A program made the translations under genes and the position numbers. A stretch of 64,000 nucleotides of DNA from Endocalyx cinctus. Taxonomy: Eukaryota; Ascomycota; Sordariomycetes; Amphisphaeriales; Apiosporaceae. Positions 10,476 to 22,617 of the stretch are shown in pieces (position 1 is the stretch's first letter; the number at the start of each line of letters is the position of its first letter). Location of the stretch: the NCBI GenBank assembly GCA_001600455.1, contig BCKC01000002.1:5098171-5162170 (forward strand), given 5' to 3'. Under the pieces are notes generated by a model. That model had not been told where the DNA came from and made no database searches. It saw nothing but the letters and a program-made list of their open reading frames with translations.

Positions 10476-11213
10476 ATGTCTGCTTACGACTTTAACGCTT
10501 CCGGGGACTTCTCCGATACTGTATGCTCCAAATTCGTTTCGACAGATGAATTTTACTGCAACAGTTTGATCACCCGCGACGCGACTCTTACTTCGGCCAG
10601 CGAGGCCAGCGAGGCGGCCGGCTTAGAAGACATCGCCGTAGCCCCGAACCAGGGCAAGTTCTTGAACATGCTCGCAAAGCTTGTTTCCGCCAAAAACATT
10701 CTCGAAGTTGGTACCTTAGGCGCTTATTCGAGCCTGTGGATGGCCAAGGCACTTCCCGAGAATGGAAAGCTCATCACCATGGAGCTGGATCCCAAAACTG
10801 CCCAGGTGGCCAAATCCAACATCGAGAGGGCGGGATTCGCGGACAAGATCGAGGTGCGAGTCGGCCCCGGCCTCGAATCGTTGAAGAAGATGGAGGAGAG
10901 GAAGGAGTGGGGCGTCGGGAAAGAGAACGGCCCCTTTGACCTCGTCTTCATCGACGCCGACAAGGAGAATAACTGGGAGTATGTCAATTATGCGTTAAAG
11001 TTCTCTCGCGTTGGAACCATCATCATTGTTGATAACGTAGGGAGGAGAGGCAAGATAGTGGACCCCAAATTCGCGGATCACCCAGCCATAGCCGGCACGC
11101 GCAAGGTATTGGAGATGATGGGGAAGGATACGAGGCTCGATGCTACTGCTCTGCAGACGGTGGGTAGCAAAGGGTGGGATGGGTTCGCTATGGCGCTTGT
11201 TGTGGGATTGTGA
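10476..11213 (+). CDS. SAM-dependent O-methyltransferase, caffeoyl-CoA OMT-like
   Basis: Intronless 245-residue class I methyltransferase of the O-methyltransferase family 3 type. The SAM-binding motif I reads ILEVGTLGAYSSLWMA (about residues 75-90), followed by GKLITMELDPKTAQVAK with the acidic residue that binds the ribose. FDLVFIDADKENNWEY is the signature with the metal-binding Asp, and GTIIIVDNVGRRG the later metal and active-site block. This layout matches cation-dependent catechol or phenol O-methyltransferases. The true substrate cannot be read from sequence. No biosynthetic partner genes lie beside it. The ATG follows a TATA box by about 150 bp. Confidence 0.88.
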   Translation: MSAYDFNASGDFSDTVCSKFVSTDEFYCNSLITRDATLTSASEASEAAGLEDIAVAPNQGKFLNMLAKLVSAKNILEVGTLGAYSSLWMAKALPENGKLITMELDPKTAQVAKSNIERAGFADKIEVRVGPGLESLKKMEERKEWGVGKENGPFDLVFIDADKENNWEYVNYALKFSRVGTIIIVDNVGRRGKIVDPKFADHPAIAGTRKVLEMMGKDTRLDATALQTVGSKGWDGFAMALVVGL

Positions 11214-12005
11214 ACATCTTCCAACTGGGTCGTTTTAGTTAAGGATAGACCATTCTTGTCACTTTTGTATCGACTTTCTGTTTGCCCCTTCCGATCCAAG
11301 TAACTAGACGTAATTATCAAATTGAAGTCTGGTTTATGAGCGGCCCTCTTCGAACGGCGAAGCCCGACGACCCCTTGGTAGGCGCGCCATCGATAATGTT
11401 ACCCATAAGTTTAAACTAGTTCTTTGACCTCCCAACAGCCAGGAATAATTAAGATGAATTTTTGTCACCGTGTGATAAAGATATCGAGCGAGGTAATAAC
11501 ATCCTTTCATAGCAGTAGAGTTCTCATCACTCGTAGTAGTTGTACCCGTACATCATCACATAGCTATTTGTCGCCCGTGTGACTTACGCAAGGGCTCGTG
11601 AGATCTTCGAGGTAAAATACATAGTAGACTTGATGACTGCTCATCGTAAGGTCGACTTGAAGTCGCAAATATCCCGGATCATTCGGATCGTTTAATAAAA
11701 AAAAAAAAAAAAAAATCAAGTGCACGGTCTACTGATGAAAGCGTGAAGTCCGCTGCGCTAAGAAAAACCCCTGCAAATCCCTCTTCGACGGGAAATGATC
11801 ATGTTCTAGAAGAAAGGTGATTAAATTTTCAAGTCCCTAAAATGACATCTTGAACTTTGTTTCGTTTCATGAAGAAGAAAAAAGGAAAAATGGATTGTAG
11901 TTACTCCGTTCTACGCAGAGTTATCTCAATACGTACAGCTATTGTTTTGGCGTTAGCGTAGTGGTGATGCGAACTCTGGATGCGTAGAACATTCAGTTGC
12001 TCGCT
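11214..12005. other. Intergenic region
   Basis: Contains an A tract (about 11696-11715) and no supported gene. Confidence 0.55.
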
Positions 12006-12490
12006 TTAAGGCAGCGTTACGGCTCTGAAGTCTGTTTTTTTTCTCCAGTAATTCTGATAAATATTTGTCCATGCTGTCTTATATAGTAGCAACAAAAGCG
12101 AGATAATCGTCCCAGCTGAGACACTCGTGTTACTTCTGAGCCAATACCAATCAGGTTCGTGCTCTACCCAGAAATGGTCGCAAAGAGTCAACCAAGCTAA
12201 AATCAAAACGCCCGACAGAAAAACATATGTCCAAAATAGACCCTTAGGCACCCAACCCCACAGAAACAAAGGATGATCTGTCGATTATGACTACGGTTGC
12301 GTTGTGATGAGATGGGTAGACTAAGGATGAATATTGTTTGATCTAATGTCTTGCAATTACAAGTAACTCTGAGTATATTGACCATTTCCGAACCTATCAC
12401 CACGAAAAGAACAACTACTATGTATACGAATATTACTCCGTACACTAGATAATATTCAGTAATCACCGAACTACACGTCCACGGGTACAC
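12006..12490 (-). CDS. Possible small membrane protein, incomplete
   Basis: Two overlapping minus-strand frames can be joined by a putative 83-nt intron (12278-12360; donor GTAATT, acceptor CAG) into one hydrophobic protein with about three membrane segments: one rich in Val/Ile (YIVVVLFVVIG), one at LFWTYVFLSGVLILAWLTL and one at TIISLLLLLY. The branch site is weak and no ATG is present in the upstream frame, so an earlier exon would be needed, or this is a relic. No family is recognised. The regular alternation of hydrophobic stretches and short polar loops is the main support. Confidence 0.28.
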
Positions 12491-13297
12491 ATATCGGTAT
12501 ATTACTAATTATCCTAGGGCTTGAATGGATTTAACTATGATAATAATGATTATGAATAGTGTACTATGCACAGAATATACGTCCACTACAAGGGAAGACG
12601 AGGGGAGATGAGTTTTCATGTATACAGTAAATATCCATGGATGTATGTATCAAACCCGACTTATCGGATCCGATCATTTTTTTCGTGTAACTGGTGAGAA
12701 GTTTGAAGCCGAATACGGACAGGTTTTTTTTTTTTTTTATCAATCTGATATGCTTGTAACTAAGTACACTACCAAATTTACGTGTAAGGTGTAAGTGGGC
12801 AAGTACAGTACTACCTGGTACCTAAGTAAGTACTAAGTACTAATCAATAGTTGATGGGTGATTAATGATTAGCGTACACTTGTGCTAGTGGACGCTAAAC
12901 CTAGGTAAGCTGGGCATGTCCTAACATACAACGGTTGGTTGAGCTACTTTGGCATACAATATAATTTTCAACGCCTTTCATCATTATTTCTTTCTACCTT
13001 GAAAAAAAAAAAGAATATAATAATCCGAATCCTTTCGACGAATTACCTTCACCACGACTATTCGACAGTATACCCGCGATAACCGAAATACGGTCAATTT
13101 CAGTCAATTCACCAGCCTCCGAGTGAAATTGTGTTGTCTAGTAAAAAAAAAAAAACATATATCTGGCAAAAGACTTTGAAGGCACCCATAAGAATCTCCG
13201 CCGTCACGATTCGCATTTTTTCATCTCCGCCACCTCAGCCGTAAACCTGGCGCTTCAACCTCCAGCTTTCGGCGAAGGCTCTCAAGCTGTGGCCAAG
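12491..13297. other. Intergenic region upstream of the mitochondrial carrier
   Basis: AT-rich with T and A tracts (12725-12739, 13144-13155) and one ATCCATGGAT word (12633-12642). No gene seen; it should hold the carrier gene promoter. Confidence 0.55.
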
Positions 13298-14736
13298 ATG
13301 GCCCAGCCAAATGCCGAGCCGGTTGAGGACTACGAGTATGTGATGCTCTCGTTGTCGTCCCAGAGCTACATGAAGTGTTTCCCAGAAAGACCGATTTGAT
13401 ATATACTAACAATCATCTTCCTACCCTGTAGCTATGAAGCCTTACCACCTAATTTTTCCCTCACTCAGAACATGGCGGCTGGTGCATTCGCCGGTATTGC
13501 CGTAAGTCCCCCCCCCCCTCATCTAGTTATTCTTGGAAGTTGGAATCTAACAGCGCTGTATTAGGAACATACCGTCATGTACCCTATCGATGCAATTAAG
13601 GTAGATCCATGGCCTTTTACGTCCCTTCACCGAACCTCAAATCGCAGCTAACCTTGAAAAAGACGCGAATGCAAATTATAAACCCATCCGCGAATACCGT
13701 TTACAAGGGTATGATCCAGAGTACTATGCGGATAGCAAGCGGAGAGGGGGTTTTGAAGCTATGGCGAGGCATGTCGAGTGTCGTTGTTGGAGCTGGTATG
13801 TTCTCTCCTTATAAGGAATATACGGTCAATTTCTCGCCAAACTGACAATTGTGGACTTCAGGACCCGCACACGCAGTTTATTTCGCAACATATGAGGCCG
13901 TGAAGCATATTATGGGTGGCAACAGAGCGGGAGTTCACCATCCACTTGCAGCAGGTAAATTATACGCAAAGCAGCTTATTATTTGCCTCGTAAGACTCAA
14001 CTAACTGAATAATCTCCTATTGCAGCTACCAGCGGGGCTTGCGCAACTATTGCTAGCGATGCGCTGATGAACCCCTTTGACGGTGAGTTGTTTGATAACC
14101 GGGCCGTGGACTATAGAATCAAAATAATCTAACATTGCGGAATACTAGTGATAAAGCAGCGCATGCAAATTCAGAATTCGAGCAAGATGTACCGCTCGAT
14201 GACCGATTGCGCGAGATATGTGTATAAAACCGAAGGTCTTTCTGCTTTCTACGTCTCCTATCCGACGACATTATCGATGACGGTACCCTTTACTGCACTG
14301 CAATTCCTTGCCTACGAATCCATATCGACCACCATGAACCCAAGTAAAAAATACGACCCCTTCACACACTGTATGGCAGGTGCTGTAGCTGGTGGTTTTG
14401 CAGCAGCCCTGACGACACCCATGGATGTAATTAAGACGATGCTACAGACTCGAGGAACGGCGACCGACCCGGAACTGAGATCGGTCAATAGCTTTGTAGC
14501 GGGTTGTAAACTCCTTTACCGGAGAGAAGGCCTGCGTGGCTTCTTTAAAGGAGTTCGACCGAGAATAGTGACCACAATGCCAAGCACGGCAATTTGCTGG
14601 TCCGCTTACGAGGCTTCGAAGTGAGTTTTTTTTTTTTTCACCCGTGCATTCAAAATATTACGTATCCTGCGATCAGTTTTAACATATCGCAATATTTAGG
14701 GCCTACTTCATTCGAACAAACACATCATCGTCATAA
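13298..14736 (+). CDS. MRS4: Mitochondrial iron carrier, Mrs3/Mrs4 (mitoferrin) type
   Basis: Eight exons (13298-13335, 13432-13501, 13565-13600, 13663-13795, 13862-13954, 14026-14082, 14149-14620, 14700-14736) join to 311 residues, the usual length. All joins keep phase. Three mitochondrial-carrier repeats are visible with PxD signatures: MYPIDAIKTRMQ, MNPFDVIKQRMQ and TTPMDVIKTMLQ. The mitoferrin hallmarks are NMAAGAFAGIAEH at the first repeat, GPAHAVYF after repeat one, and ATIASDALMNPFD. The family imports ferrous iron across the inner mitochondrial membrane for haem and iron-sulfur cluster synthesis. The dense intron arrangement in the 5' half, with a 36-nt third exon, is notable but the splice sites are canonical. 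Confidence 0.93.
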
Positions 14737-16773
14737 AATTACCAAAAATTTTCTTCGCATCCTTAACCTCGGTGTTAAGGCAAAAATGTGTCTCTCGGCG
14801 TCAGTTTTCTTCTTTTCTTTCTCAACAGCTCTACTATCTCGGATCGGAGTAGTAGGGCTATGTCCGAGAGGGAGAAGCGCCGAGGCTCTGGCTTAAAAAG
14901 TTCGACTTTTTTTTTACGAGTGGTGCACTCTCATCCAACATAGACGATAGGGCAATTGTGTCTTCAATATACTGGCGGCAAACTTGAGAAGTCATTCAAC
15001 TTCTTGGGGAAACATCGGCTTTCCCCGTATGATCACGCGATTAGATAAAAAAAAGAAAAAAAAAAAGAAAAAAAAGAAGCGAAGATTCAAAAAGAGCGAT
15101 CAATTGACGTGGAAGGCCTAAACAAAATGTTGGCAAGGTGATTTGTCGTTTAATGTATATAAAGACTACCTTTACTTTCTGAACCATTTTCAACTTATGG
15201 GCGGTCATCTGCTGAAGGCTAGAAGGGGGAAAAGGGCTTTCCCTATCTTCAGATGATATAAAGAAAGGTCAGGCAGGCGTTCTAAAGACATTTCGTATCA
15301 GTCATGATACCGGTCGATCTGGAGATTGACGGTTGGACGGGTTGGATTGATGGTCACATAGTTCAAAGCTTGCCGTGGTAAACCGGGTTGGGTCTAGGCT
15401 TTTGACCTTTGTATAAATACTGAAGTTGACGATGATGGTAGCAAATGAAAAAGAATACTAAAAATGACTACAGCTGTTATTATTATTTTCAGCGCAGAGA
15501 GCACAGAGCAGAGTATCGCCAATTGGGTGAAGATACTTATATACCTAGGTAGGTATTGTCATGTCTATGCGTACGTACTTTAAAGGGGTACACTTAAAGG
15601 GAATATCTGATTAATTACTGTTCAGAAACCCCACTTTTAGCTAGGTATAAGCTTGAAGTGCGGGGTGTAAAATTTCATCCCCATTGAGACGTACATAGTA
15701 GTTTATCAGATTATTTACCCAAGCAATCTGGCAATGTACTAGGTGCCAACTGGATAGTAGATATGTGTAATACAGTAGCACGCTGCATTCAACGTTATGT
15801 CAGTAGCTACTTGGCACTAATCTACTAAATAGCTGCCTGAATCTACATATATAGCAATGCTCCGCATATAGTGTAGTGGTCACTGAACCCTCAAGTTAGA
15901 CCTAAGCCACACGCTTGGCAATGGCTGCAACTACGCAGTAGCGTACTCCGTACAACTTCTATACAGCGTTAGAAGGCTGAAGTACTGAAAATTGCATTGG
16001 ACGAGATAAAGGGTAACGGAAATTCCATTAATATCCTTGCTGTTTAAGTATATGTATTCGCAGTAAACTGTGTACAATGAAATATACTCCGTAAACTTAC
16101 CCAGCTGTCAGGTACGTAGTTAACGAGTTTGCAAACACGCCACCTCCTATGCCAGTTACAGTGCCTAATTATATCTTGCCGGCTTGCGTTCCGGTACAGG
16201 AAAAAAAAAATAGAAGAAAAAGAGCGGTGGGTCGATCAGTTTCTTTGAAACGAAAGTCTGATATCATTTATATATGCATTGAAGGTCTTCAACAGGTTAC
16301 GTTTCGATCGAAAAGGAGTACCTGTCTGCCTGTGAATGCGATCACTGAGAACGATGGAATTCGGTCCGTGCGCTAACTGTATGCTCGGCCGCCAGGCCGC
16401 TTACAGAGTACTGGGCTGCTGGGGTAGCTACTATAGGTACCTAGCAGCTAGGTATAGGTACTCGGTAGGCACTGTACGTAGTATACGTAGCTTATAGAAG
16501 AGATTGAAGATAGTGGTTTTTTTTTTTATCTCCAGGACCAGGGGGGTCAAGAGGTAGATCAAGGGGTCCATGGATTCCGATAGTCTTCAATACCCTTCTT
16601 TATCCACCGCTTTTTCGTCGTTCAATTTACCTTTTAGATTGAAATTAGTCTTTCTTTTTTCTTATTTAATATAGCCAATGCCCATCTGCTTCTCTTTCTC
16701 GAAAATTTCCTACTCGTGGCTTTTCAAGTCAGTTGAGTTGTCCTGAAAATCTATCGTTCGTTACTTATCAACC
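14737..16773. other. Intergenic region, 2 kb
   Basis: No supported gene. It holds A-rich tracts (15045-15078), AT-rich sequence with many taggta/ccta words, and a pyrimidine-rich stretch just before the desaturase start, as often seen in fungal core promoters. Confidence 0.55.
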
Positions 16774-18501
16774 ATGACTGAAAAAGAGTATCCGATTCTG
16801 TCGAGGAGAGAGATAGAGGCATTGATCTCTAATGGAAGGCATATATTCATCTTAAATCAATATGTCATCAAAGCCGATGCGTGGATCCCCTACCATCCTG
16901 GTGGTGACAAGTCCATTGCCCACGTAGTTGGTAAAGATGCTACGGACGAAGTTACCGTGTATGTAACTCGATCAACGAATAAACGATGACTGGTTATAGC
17001 TAACATAGAGACTTCTCAAAGCTATCATTCTTCCGAGACGCTCGAACAAATGAAACGATATCGCATCGGTAGAATCGAAGGGCCGTGGGTCAATTTCGTG
17101 CCACCTATCCAGGGAGGCAAGTTCAGATCTTTATCTGAGAATGGGAAAGAGTTCGAGGGGGATAACGACTCCAACGTATCCTCAAGCCTTTCGAGTTCTC
17201 GAGCCCCGTCACCAGTATTTGATGAAAACGAGTCGACACTGAGAAAACGCAAAGCTACAAATGGATCGCCAGGTTCACCGTCTGTTTCGTCGGTATCGTC
17301 TGTCGAACTAGACGACGGGCTGACATACCTCGATTCCATCACCAAGGAGAAAGTGAAAATTGATTTAGATCAATACCCGGCCCTAGATGCCGCCACTCAA
17401 CAAGATATTGTAATCAAATTTCGGAAACTGAACAAGAGGATCGAAGCCGAAGGTCTTTATCAATGCAGATATTCATCATACGCAATCGAATGCTGTCGCT
17501 ATAGTCTTTTGGCTGGCGCCTCGTTTCTCTGTTTGCGTTGGGGGTGGTACGTGATGAGCGCCGTATTTTTGGGCTGCTTCTGGCACCAACTGGTATTTAC
17601 TGCCCATGATTTGGGACATTTGGGTATGACCCATGACTTCTTCATTGATACTGCCGTCGGTATCCTGGTCACTGATTTCATCGGTGGCTTGTCTCTGAGC
17701 TGGTGGAAGAAAAACCACAATGTCCATCACATCATCACAAACTCTCCCGAGCACGATCCTGATATTGAGCATTTGCCTTTCTTCGCAATCTCACATGAGC
17801 TGCTTGGGAACCTATTCTCTACGTATTATGAGCGCGTAATGAAGTACGATAGCTTCGCGAAAATGATGCTCAAGGTTCAGCCATACACGTACTATTTTCT
17901 ACTTCTCTTCGGCCGATTCAACCTATATCAGCATTCGTGGAAGCATCTGCTGCTCGGTGAAGGTCCACGAAAAGGACCAGCAGCTTGGCACCGTTGGGTT
18001 GAAATAGTTGGCCACGTCTTTTTCTGGTCTTGGTTCGGATACGGTATATTGTACAAGTCGCTTCCCACTAACTGGGACCGCTTTATGTACCTGATGGTCA
18101 GTCACATGGTCACCATGCCCGTACACTGCCAGATCACGCTATCCCACTTCGCCATGAGCACGGTCGACCTGGGACCGAGAGAATCGTTCCCGCAGAGAAT
18201 GTTACGGACTACCATGGACGTTGACTGCCCCACATGGTTAGATTTCTTCCACGGAGGTCTGCAGTTCCAGGCGATCCATCACCTCTTCCCCCGTCTACCG
18301 AGGCACAATCTCCGCCGCGCGCAGAAGCTCATCCAGGAGTTTTGTGTAGATGCGGGTATCCCCTACGCCTTATACGGCTTCGCAGATGGTAATAAGCAGG
18401 TCATTGGAAGACTCGCCGAAGTTTCGAGGCAGGCGGCGATTTTGGCTAAGTGTCAGAGGACTATGGTAGAGAACGGCGAGGTCTTAGGACATGCTCATTA
18501 A
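16774..18501 (+). CDS. SLD: Delta-8 sphingolipid desaturase with cytochrome b5 domain
   Basis: Exons 16774-16958 and 17022-18501 (63-nt intron, GCTAAC branch) give 554 residues. The N-terminal cytochrome b5 domain has HPGG (41-44), and the splice restores the second haem ligand at His64 (YHSSE). A Ser-rich linker follows (about 110-160). The membrane desaturase domain has the three His boxes HDLGH (257-261), HNVHH (294-298) and QAIHH (478-482). The Gln replacing His in box three is typical of front-end desaturases with a fused b5 domain. The likely reaction is insertion of the delta-8 double bond in the long-chain base of glucosylceramides in the ER, inferred from similarity to fungal sphingolipid desaturases; a front-end fatty-acid desaturase is the alternative. 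Confidence 0.9.
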
Positions 18502-19083
18502 ATGATTTTGCGAAGGTAGGGAGGTTTTAGAAGTCACATTTCCACCCTACATTATAGAGTTAACGTCACAGATATGGCCAGACTATATAGAGAACTGGGT
18601 AGCTCTATGATGGAGATAGCGAGAACAAAAAAAAATTAATTTATTATTAAGAAATGCGAAACGTGTGAAACTCCTTCTACAAGGGATATCAGATACTGGT
18701 TAAAGCTATTTGATGCTGCTTCTCAAGACCTGGCATGCGTATCGTTACTGCTAAATCGGTATATGATAGAAAAGAAAGGTACAAGTTCAGGTATATATAG
18801 CAATACGTACGGTAAAATCATAGCTTGTCTTTATCTCTGCTAAGTATACCCAATCTTGAAAGAGATAGAAAACTAATATCTTACACAGGATTGACCAGAT
18901 GTCTCCGACTTGGGAATCATCTTGATAGCTTGCCTCTCCCAGAATCTAAAATCATGGCCATCACAGGTAACATCCAAAAAAGTAACGAGCGGCACAGGAG
19001 ATCTTATCGGCATGAAATTTACACCGATTTATATCTCCCCTATTATCATCCAACACCGCGCCCTCCGATCCTCGCAGTCATCC
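18502..19083. other. Convergent intergenic region
   Basis: 3' flanks of the desaturase (plus) and of the small minus-strand gene that follows. No coding signal. Confidence 0.6.
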
Positions 19084-19477
19084 CTAGCCACTCCCCTTTG
19101 CTTTATCACCTCCACCTTGCCTCCAAGACCCCTGGCTCGCGGCACTACTGCTGCCTCCGCCGCCGCCGCTACTGCTCCCGCCTCCGCTTTCAGAATCTTT
19201 TTTGTTCTTCTTGGCGCTCTTCAACGCGCGTTGCGCGAATTTGGACTTTGGCGTCGTTAGTTAAACCAGCCTTTTTTTTTTATCGCCAAACTCTTAACTC
19301 ATAGATAATATGATAAGAGGGACATAAAAGGGGAGGTGAAGGGTTGGAAGAAAGGAAAGAAAGAAAGACAGAGTAACGTGGTGTGGTTCTCGTCAAAAAG
19401 TTTGATATCGTACATACACTCGACCCTTTGGCCCGAGCGATCCGCTCCGCCGCTTGTTGGTCCATTTGTCTAGGCAT
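19084..19477 (-). CDS. Small two-exon protein, 73 residues, Gly/Ser-rich tail
   Basis: Minus-strand exons 19418-19477 and 19084-19245, joined in phase across a 172-nt intron with GTATGT donor, ACTAAC branch and AAAG acceptor. The first exon encodes MPRQMDQQAAERIARAKG and the second continues KFAQRALKSAKKNKKD, then a Gly/Ser-rich tail (residues about 42-60) ending DKAKGSG. The N-terminus resembles small fungal proteins with a seed-maturation-protein-like motif (an Ala/Arg/Ile helix followed by an F-A-x-R-A segment); that link is a guess from memory of the pattern. It is likely highly charged and partly unfolded. The second exon is too short to be noticed without splicing. Confidence 0.6.
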
Positions 19478-22400
19478 TTTTTAAGAGTAAATAGCTATCA
19501 GGGGTAGTCCTTCAGGTCAGCTCGGCAGGAACCGAAGATCCATATTGATAGAAGGGGGAGGGGGTTTATATTATGTAACCATACCGAGGATAGTGAGAAG
19601 TTATCGTCGATTATCTCGAAGGTGACCCAACAGGTTGCCGGTATACAGAGTCCAGTGAAGGGCCCTTGTCTTCTTGAATCAGGTACACACTGCAGAGAAA
19701 GTATGATATAGGGGCTTATAAGTATAGACTATGATGGTGTCGAATGGAAAAGAAGTATGCTCACTTAGGTCTGGGGATCAAGACAGATTATATAGGCGAT
19801 GTTGTATCTATTAAAGATGCATTTTTACCCACCGGTTATCTCCCAAGGTCACACTTCGAACTCATCATCATTCCCGTATGATTCAGATAATTACCTTTTT
19901 TCTTTGTCGAAGTTTACGGGATCCGTCTGTGTCACCCTCCACAGGCTACTTCGATCCCGTTTTCTATACATGCTAAAGGTTGTGTTCTTTATCGTGATAT
20001 TTCAAAATAATATTCCTGTGAATCACCTCATCCACATATGCCGATTTTTGGAAGTTTTGGAATTTAGGAATTCTTACGTTTTTTTTTCGCTCTTTTCTTT
20101 TACCTTCATTTCTTCTTCCTTTCTTTTTCTAATATTGGAGCAAGGGGAGGAAATAATCCTCGCTGGAAACTACCGAAAGCAGAAATATGGCCAAGGTGGT
20201 TATTCGATCTGTTATACAGGGCATGGATTAGTTAGATCTACGATAGTCTATACAATAATACAGATCTTACAAATTTTCGAGTTTTTTTTTTTTTTTTTTT
20301 TTAAGGAGAAAGCCAGGCTGATCAGTAATCTTTTTGCACAAAATCTAGACGTGGCGTTTTAATCTAAGAGAATGCCAGTGTCCGTTTTTTCCCTCGTTTA
20401 CGGAGCGAGGGGTATGAAGAAGAAAGGCTAAAGAAATAAAAGCAAGGAAATCAACATGACGTGCAGATAGGATAAAGAAGCTGAGGCACGAAGCCATACG
20501 TACACCGGGACGTACCGTCGTTGTTTTGTACGTCACAGAGCGCAGGGTGACACACCTATTCTTAAAACTTTCCGATTTACATTGACGTAGTTACGTACTT
20601 ATCCTTATTAAAAAAATAACTCCGAATCGGTAGTCGGATATGTATAATACTTGCATGACGTACGTATTGGTATGCTCGGGCCGTTAGATGGGCTATCAGC
20701 TCGACTACTGGTAAGGCTGCTGGTAAGGCTGCTGAACTGACGGTTGAATTTGCTGGTATTGGGATCGGCATTCCGTTCGAAGCTAGTCTGGAGCTGATAT
20801 CTGGAGAGAAACTGGACCCGGTATGTGACCGGCAAGGTATAAAAACTGGGTGGTAGGTATTGAGACTGACTACCCTAGCTGCCTAGATATCAGAACTATC
20901 ACCCACTTTCAATAACCATCGTCATTGCCAGGCCTAACGAGAGGCATAATAGACGGGCATAATAAGGACATATATCCGGTGCAGTAACCGCTTTTTTGAA
21001 ACAACAATCCAAACACGGCGCAGCCACCGAATCACTGCCACTCCGGATACTGGTCAGCTATTACTCGAAACACCAGCCGAAATCTCGTACCGGTTCCTGG
21101 CCAGCCATCGTCCCAAGTGCCAGTCCCACGGCCTGACTACCGACTTTTCGGCTATATGAGGAGGTCATGTCAATACGTTGGCAGTAATGGAAGTGCGTGA
21201 AAATGGATGTATTAATAAGGGCGATGCATATACGAAAAAGTGGAACGTGTAACACTCTATATGCAAAGAAGCACGTCCTCTATAACCTTAAGACCATAAG
21301 ATTTCCATAAATAGCAACCGGCAACGAGTCAAGGTAGGAAAGACCCTAATGGAAATGGTTAATTACCGTACTGTAAGATATGTAGTGAGTTGAGGTGCCG
21401 AAGGACTTACTTCTCGAGGATTAATTTATAAGCTGAAGGTGAAGCGGCAGTTTTGAGGTAAATAGCATACGGTGTGACGGCTCACCCACGGCGGGATATT
21501 TTATTCCTCACCTTATAAGCTGACGAACCATTATAATACTCAGTTATACCAGGTACAGAGGGAGTACTTGGAGTGCTTAGTAGTAGCAGTAATAGCACCT
21601 TAAGCTGGCTTCAAGTGGCTGTAATCCACCGATTTAGACTCTCTACCTGACTTATATAAAAAAAATATTGGGTAGATCCATGGATATTATTAAGTAAGAC
21701 TACTGCTCTATTAATAGGCAGATAGGTAGATGATCGGATGCAAGTGAGAGATACTGGACTGTACATATAAATTATAACTAATAGAAAGTAAGAATATTGT
21801 TGGTGTTGGGAATGATGTTGTGTTACTGCGTATAGTCCATGTATATACCTACCAGGTAGGTAGGTAGTGAGTGTTCAGTATGTAATTCAGTATATACTGT
21901 ATATATATACTGTATATACATACTGTAATTAAGTTATATACCTAGGTATACAGTAGTAGTACCTAGCTGCCTAGGTACTTAAGTACTGGTTAGGTAGGTT
22001 AGGTAGTGAAATAGTGTACTTAAGTTCTAAAAACTACACTATTTAGAAAACCCTTGGGTCTGGACCAGCCTGACCAGACAGTTTAAACAAGTAAACTCCG
22101 CTATTAAGTATACTAAATACCCTGTCTAAACCTGTCCCCGCACCTTTTTATCAACTAGAAGCTTAAGCCTTGGCATCTTTGGGTAATCGTCATTGCACAT
22201 ATCCTTTTTGTAGTTGAATAACTTAATACTGACTGCCTTGCCTTACCTTATCCATATTTTTGTTGACCAGCCCAACTCCCAAGAAACCTACGAGGTTCTG
22301 TTTAAAAAAGAAAGAAAATAAAAGAAAATAAATCTTCATAAAAATTTGAGATACGAGATATATATAGGGAACTTGATCCTTGCTTTTTTTTTTTTTTTTT

Positions 22401-22617
22401 TTGGGTTCTTAACACTCGTCATATTTACATTTCATGTTCACTTTGGACCAAGTTTTGCCAGTTTGCCAGTTACGTCCGGGTACATTCGTATTATTCCCAT
22501 CCTATCTTCCATCACATGACTACGTGAGACACCCGTTAGGTATCTTCCACGCCGGCGTTCTCCACCGAGCAATATAAACAATTACAAAAAAGAAATAAGC
22601 CATACTGAGTAACAATC
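19478..22617. other. Intergenic region, 3.1 kb, repeat-rich
   Basis: No supported gene; the longest open frames are T-rich and lack coding character. It contains a T tract (20283-20302), ATCCATGGAT (21676-21685), CCTAGCTGCCTAG (20874-20886), CCTAGCTGCCTAGG (21962-21975), a TATA/CAGTATATACTG palindrome cluster (21888-21933) and a T tract (22385-22402) shortly before the Vac14 gene. Confidence 0.55.
21888..21933. repeat. Cluster of CAGTATATACTG-type palindromes
   Basis: A perfect 12-bp palindrome CAGTATATACTG (21888-21899) is followed by overlapping TATATA/ACTG variants. It could extrude as a cruciform; it is probably sequence debris of a small repeat. Confidence 0.6.

Noticed and set aside
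19799..20362. 187-codon T-rich frame
   Set aside because: Phe/Leu/Ser bias follows from T-rich DNA; no signal peptide, domain or splice structure.
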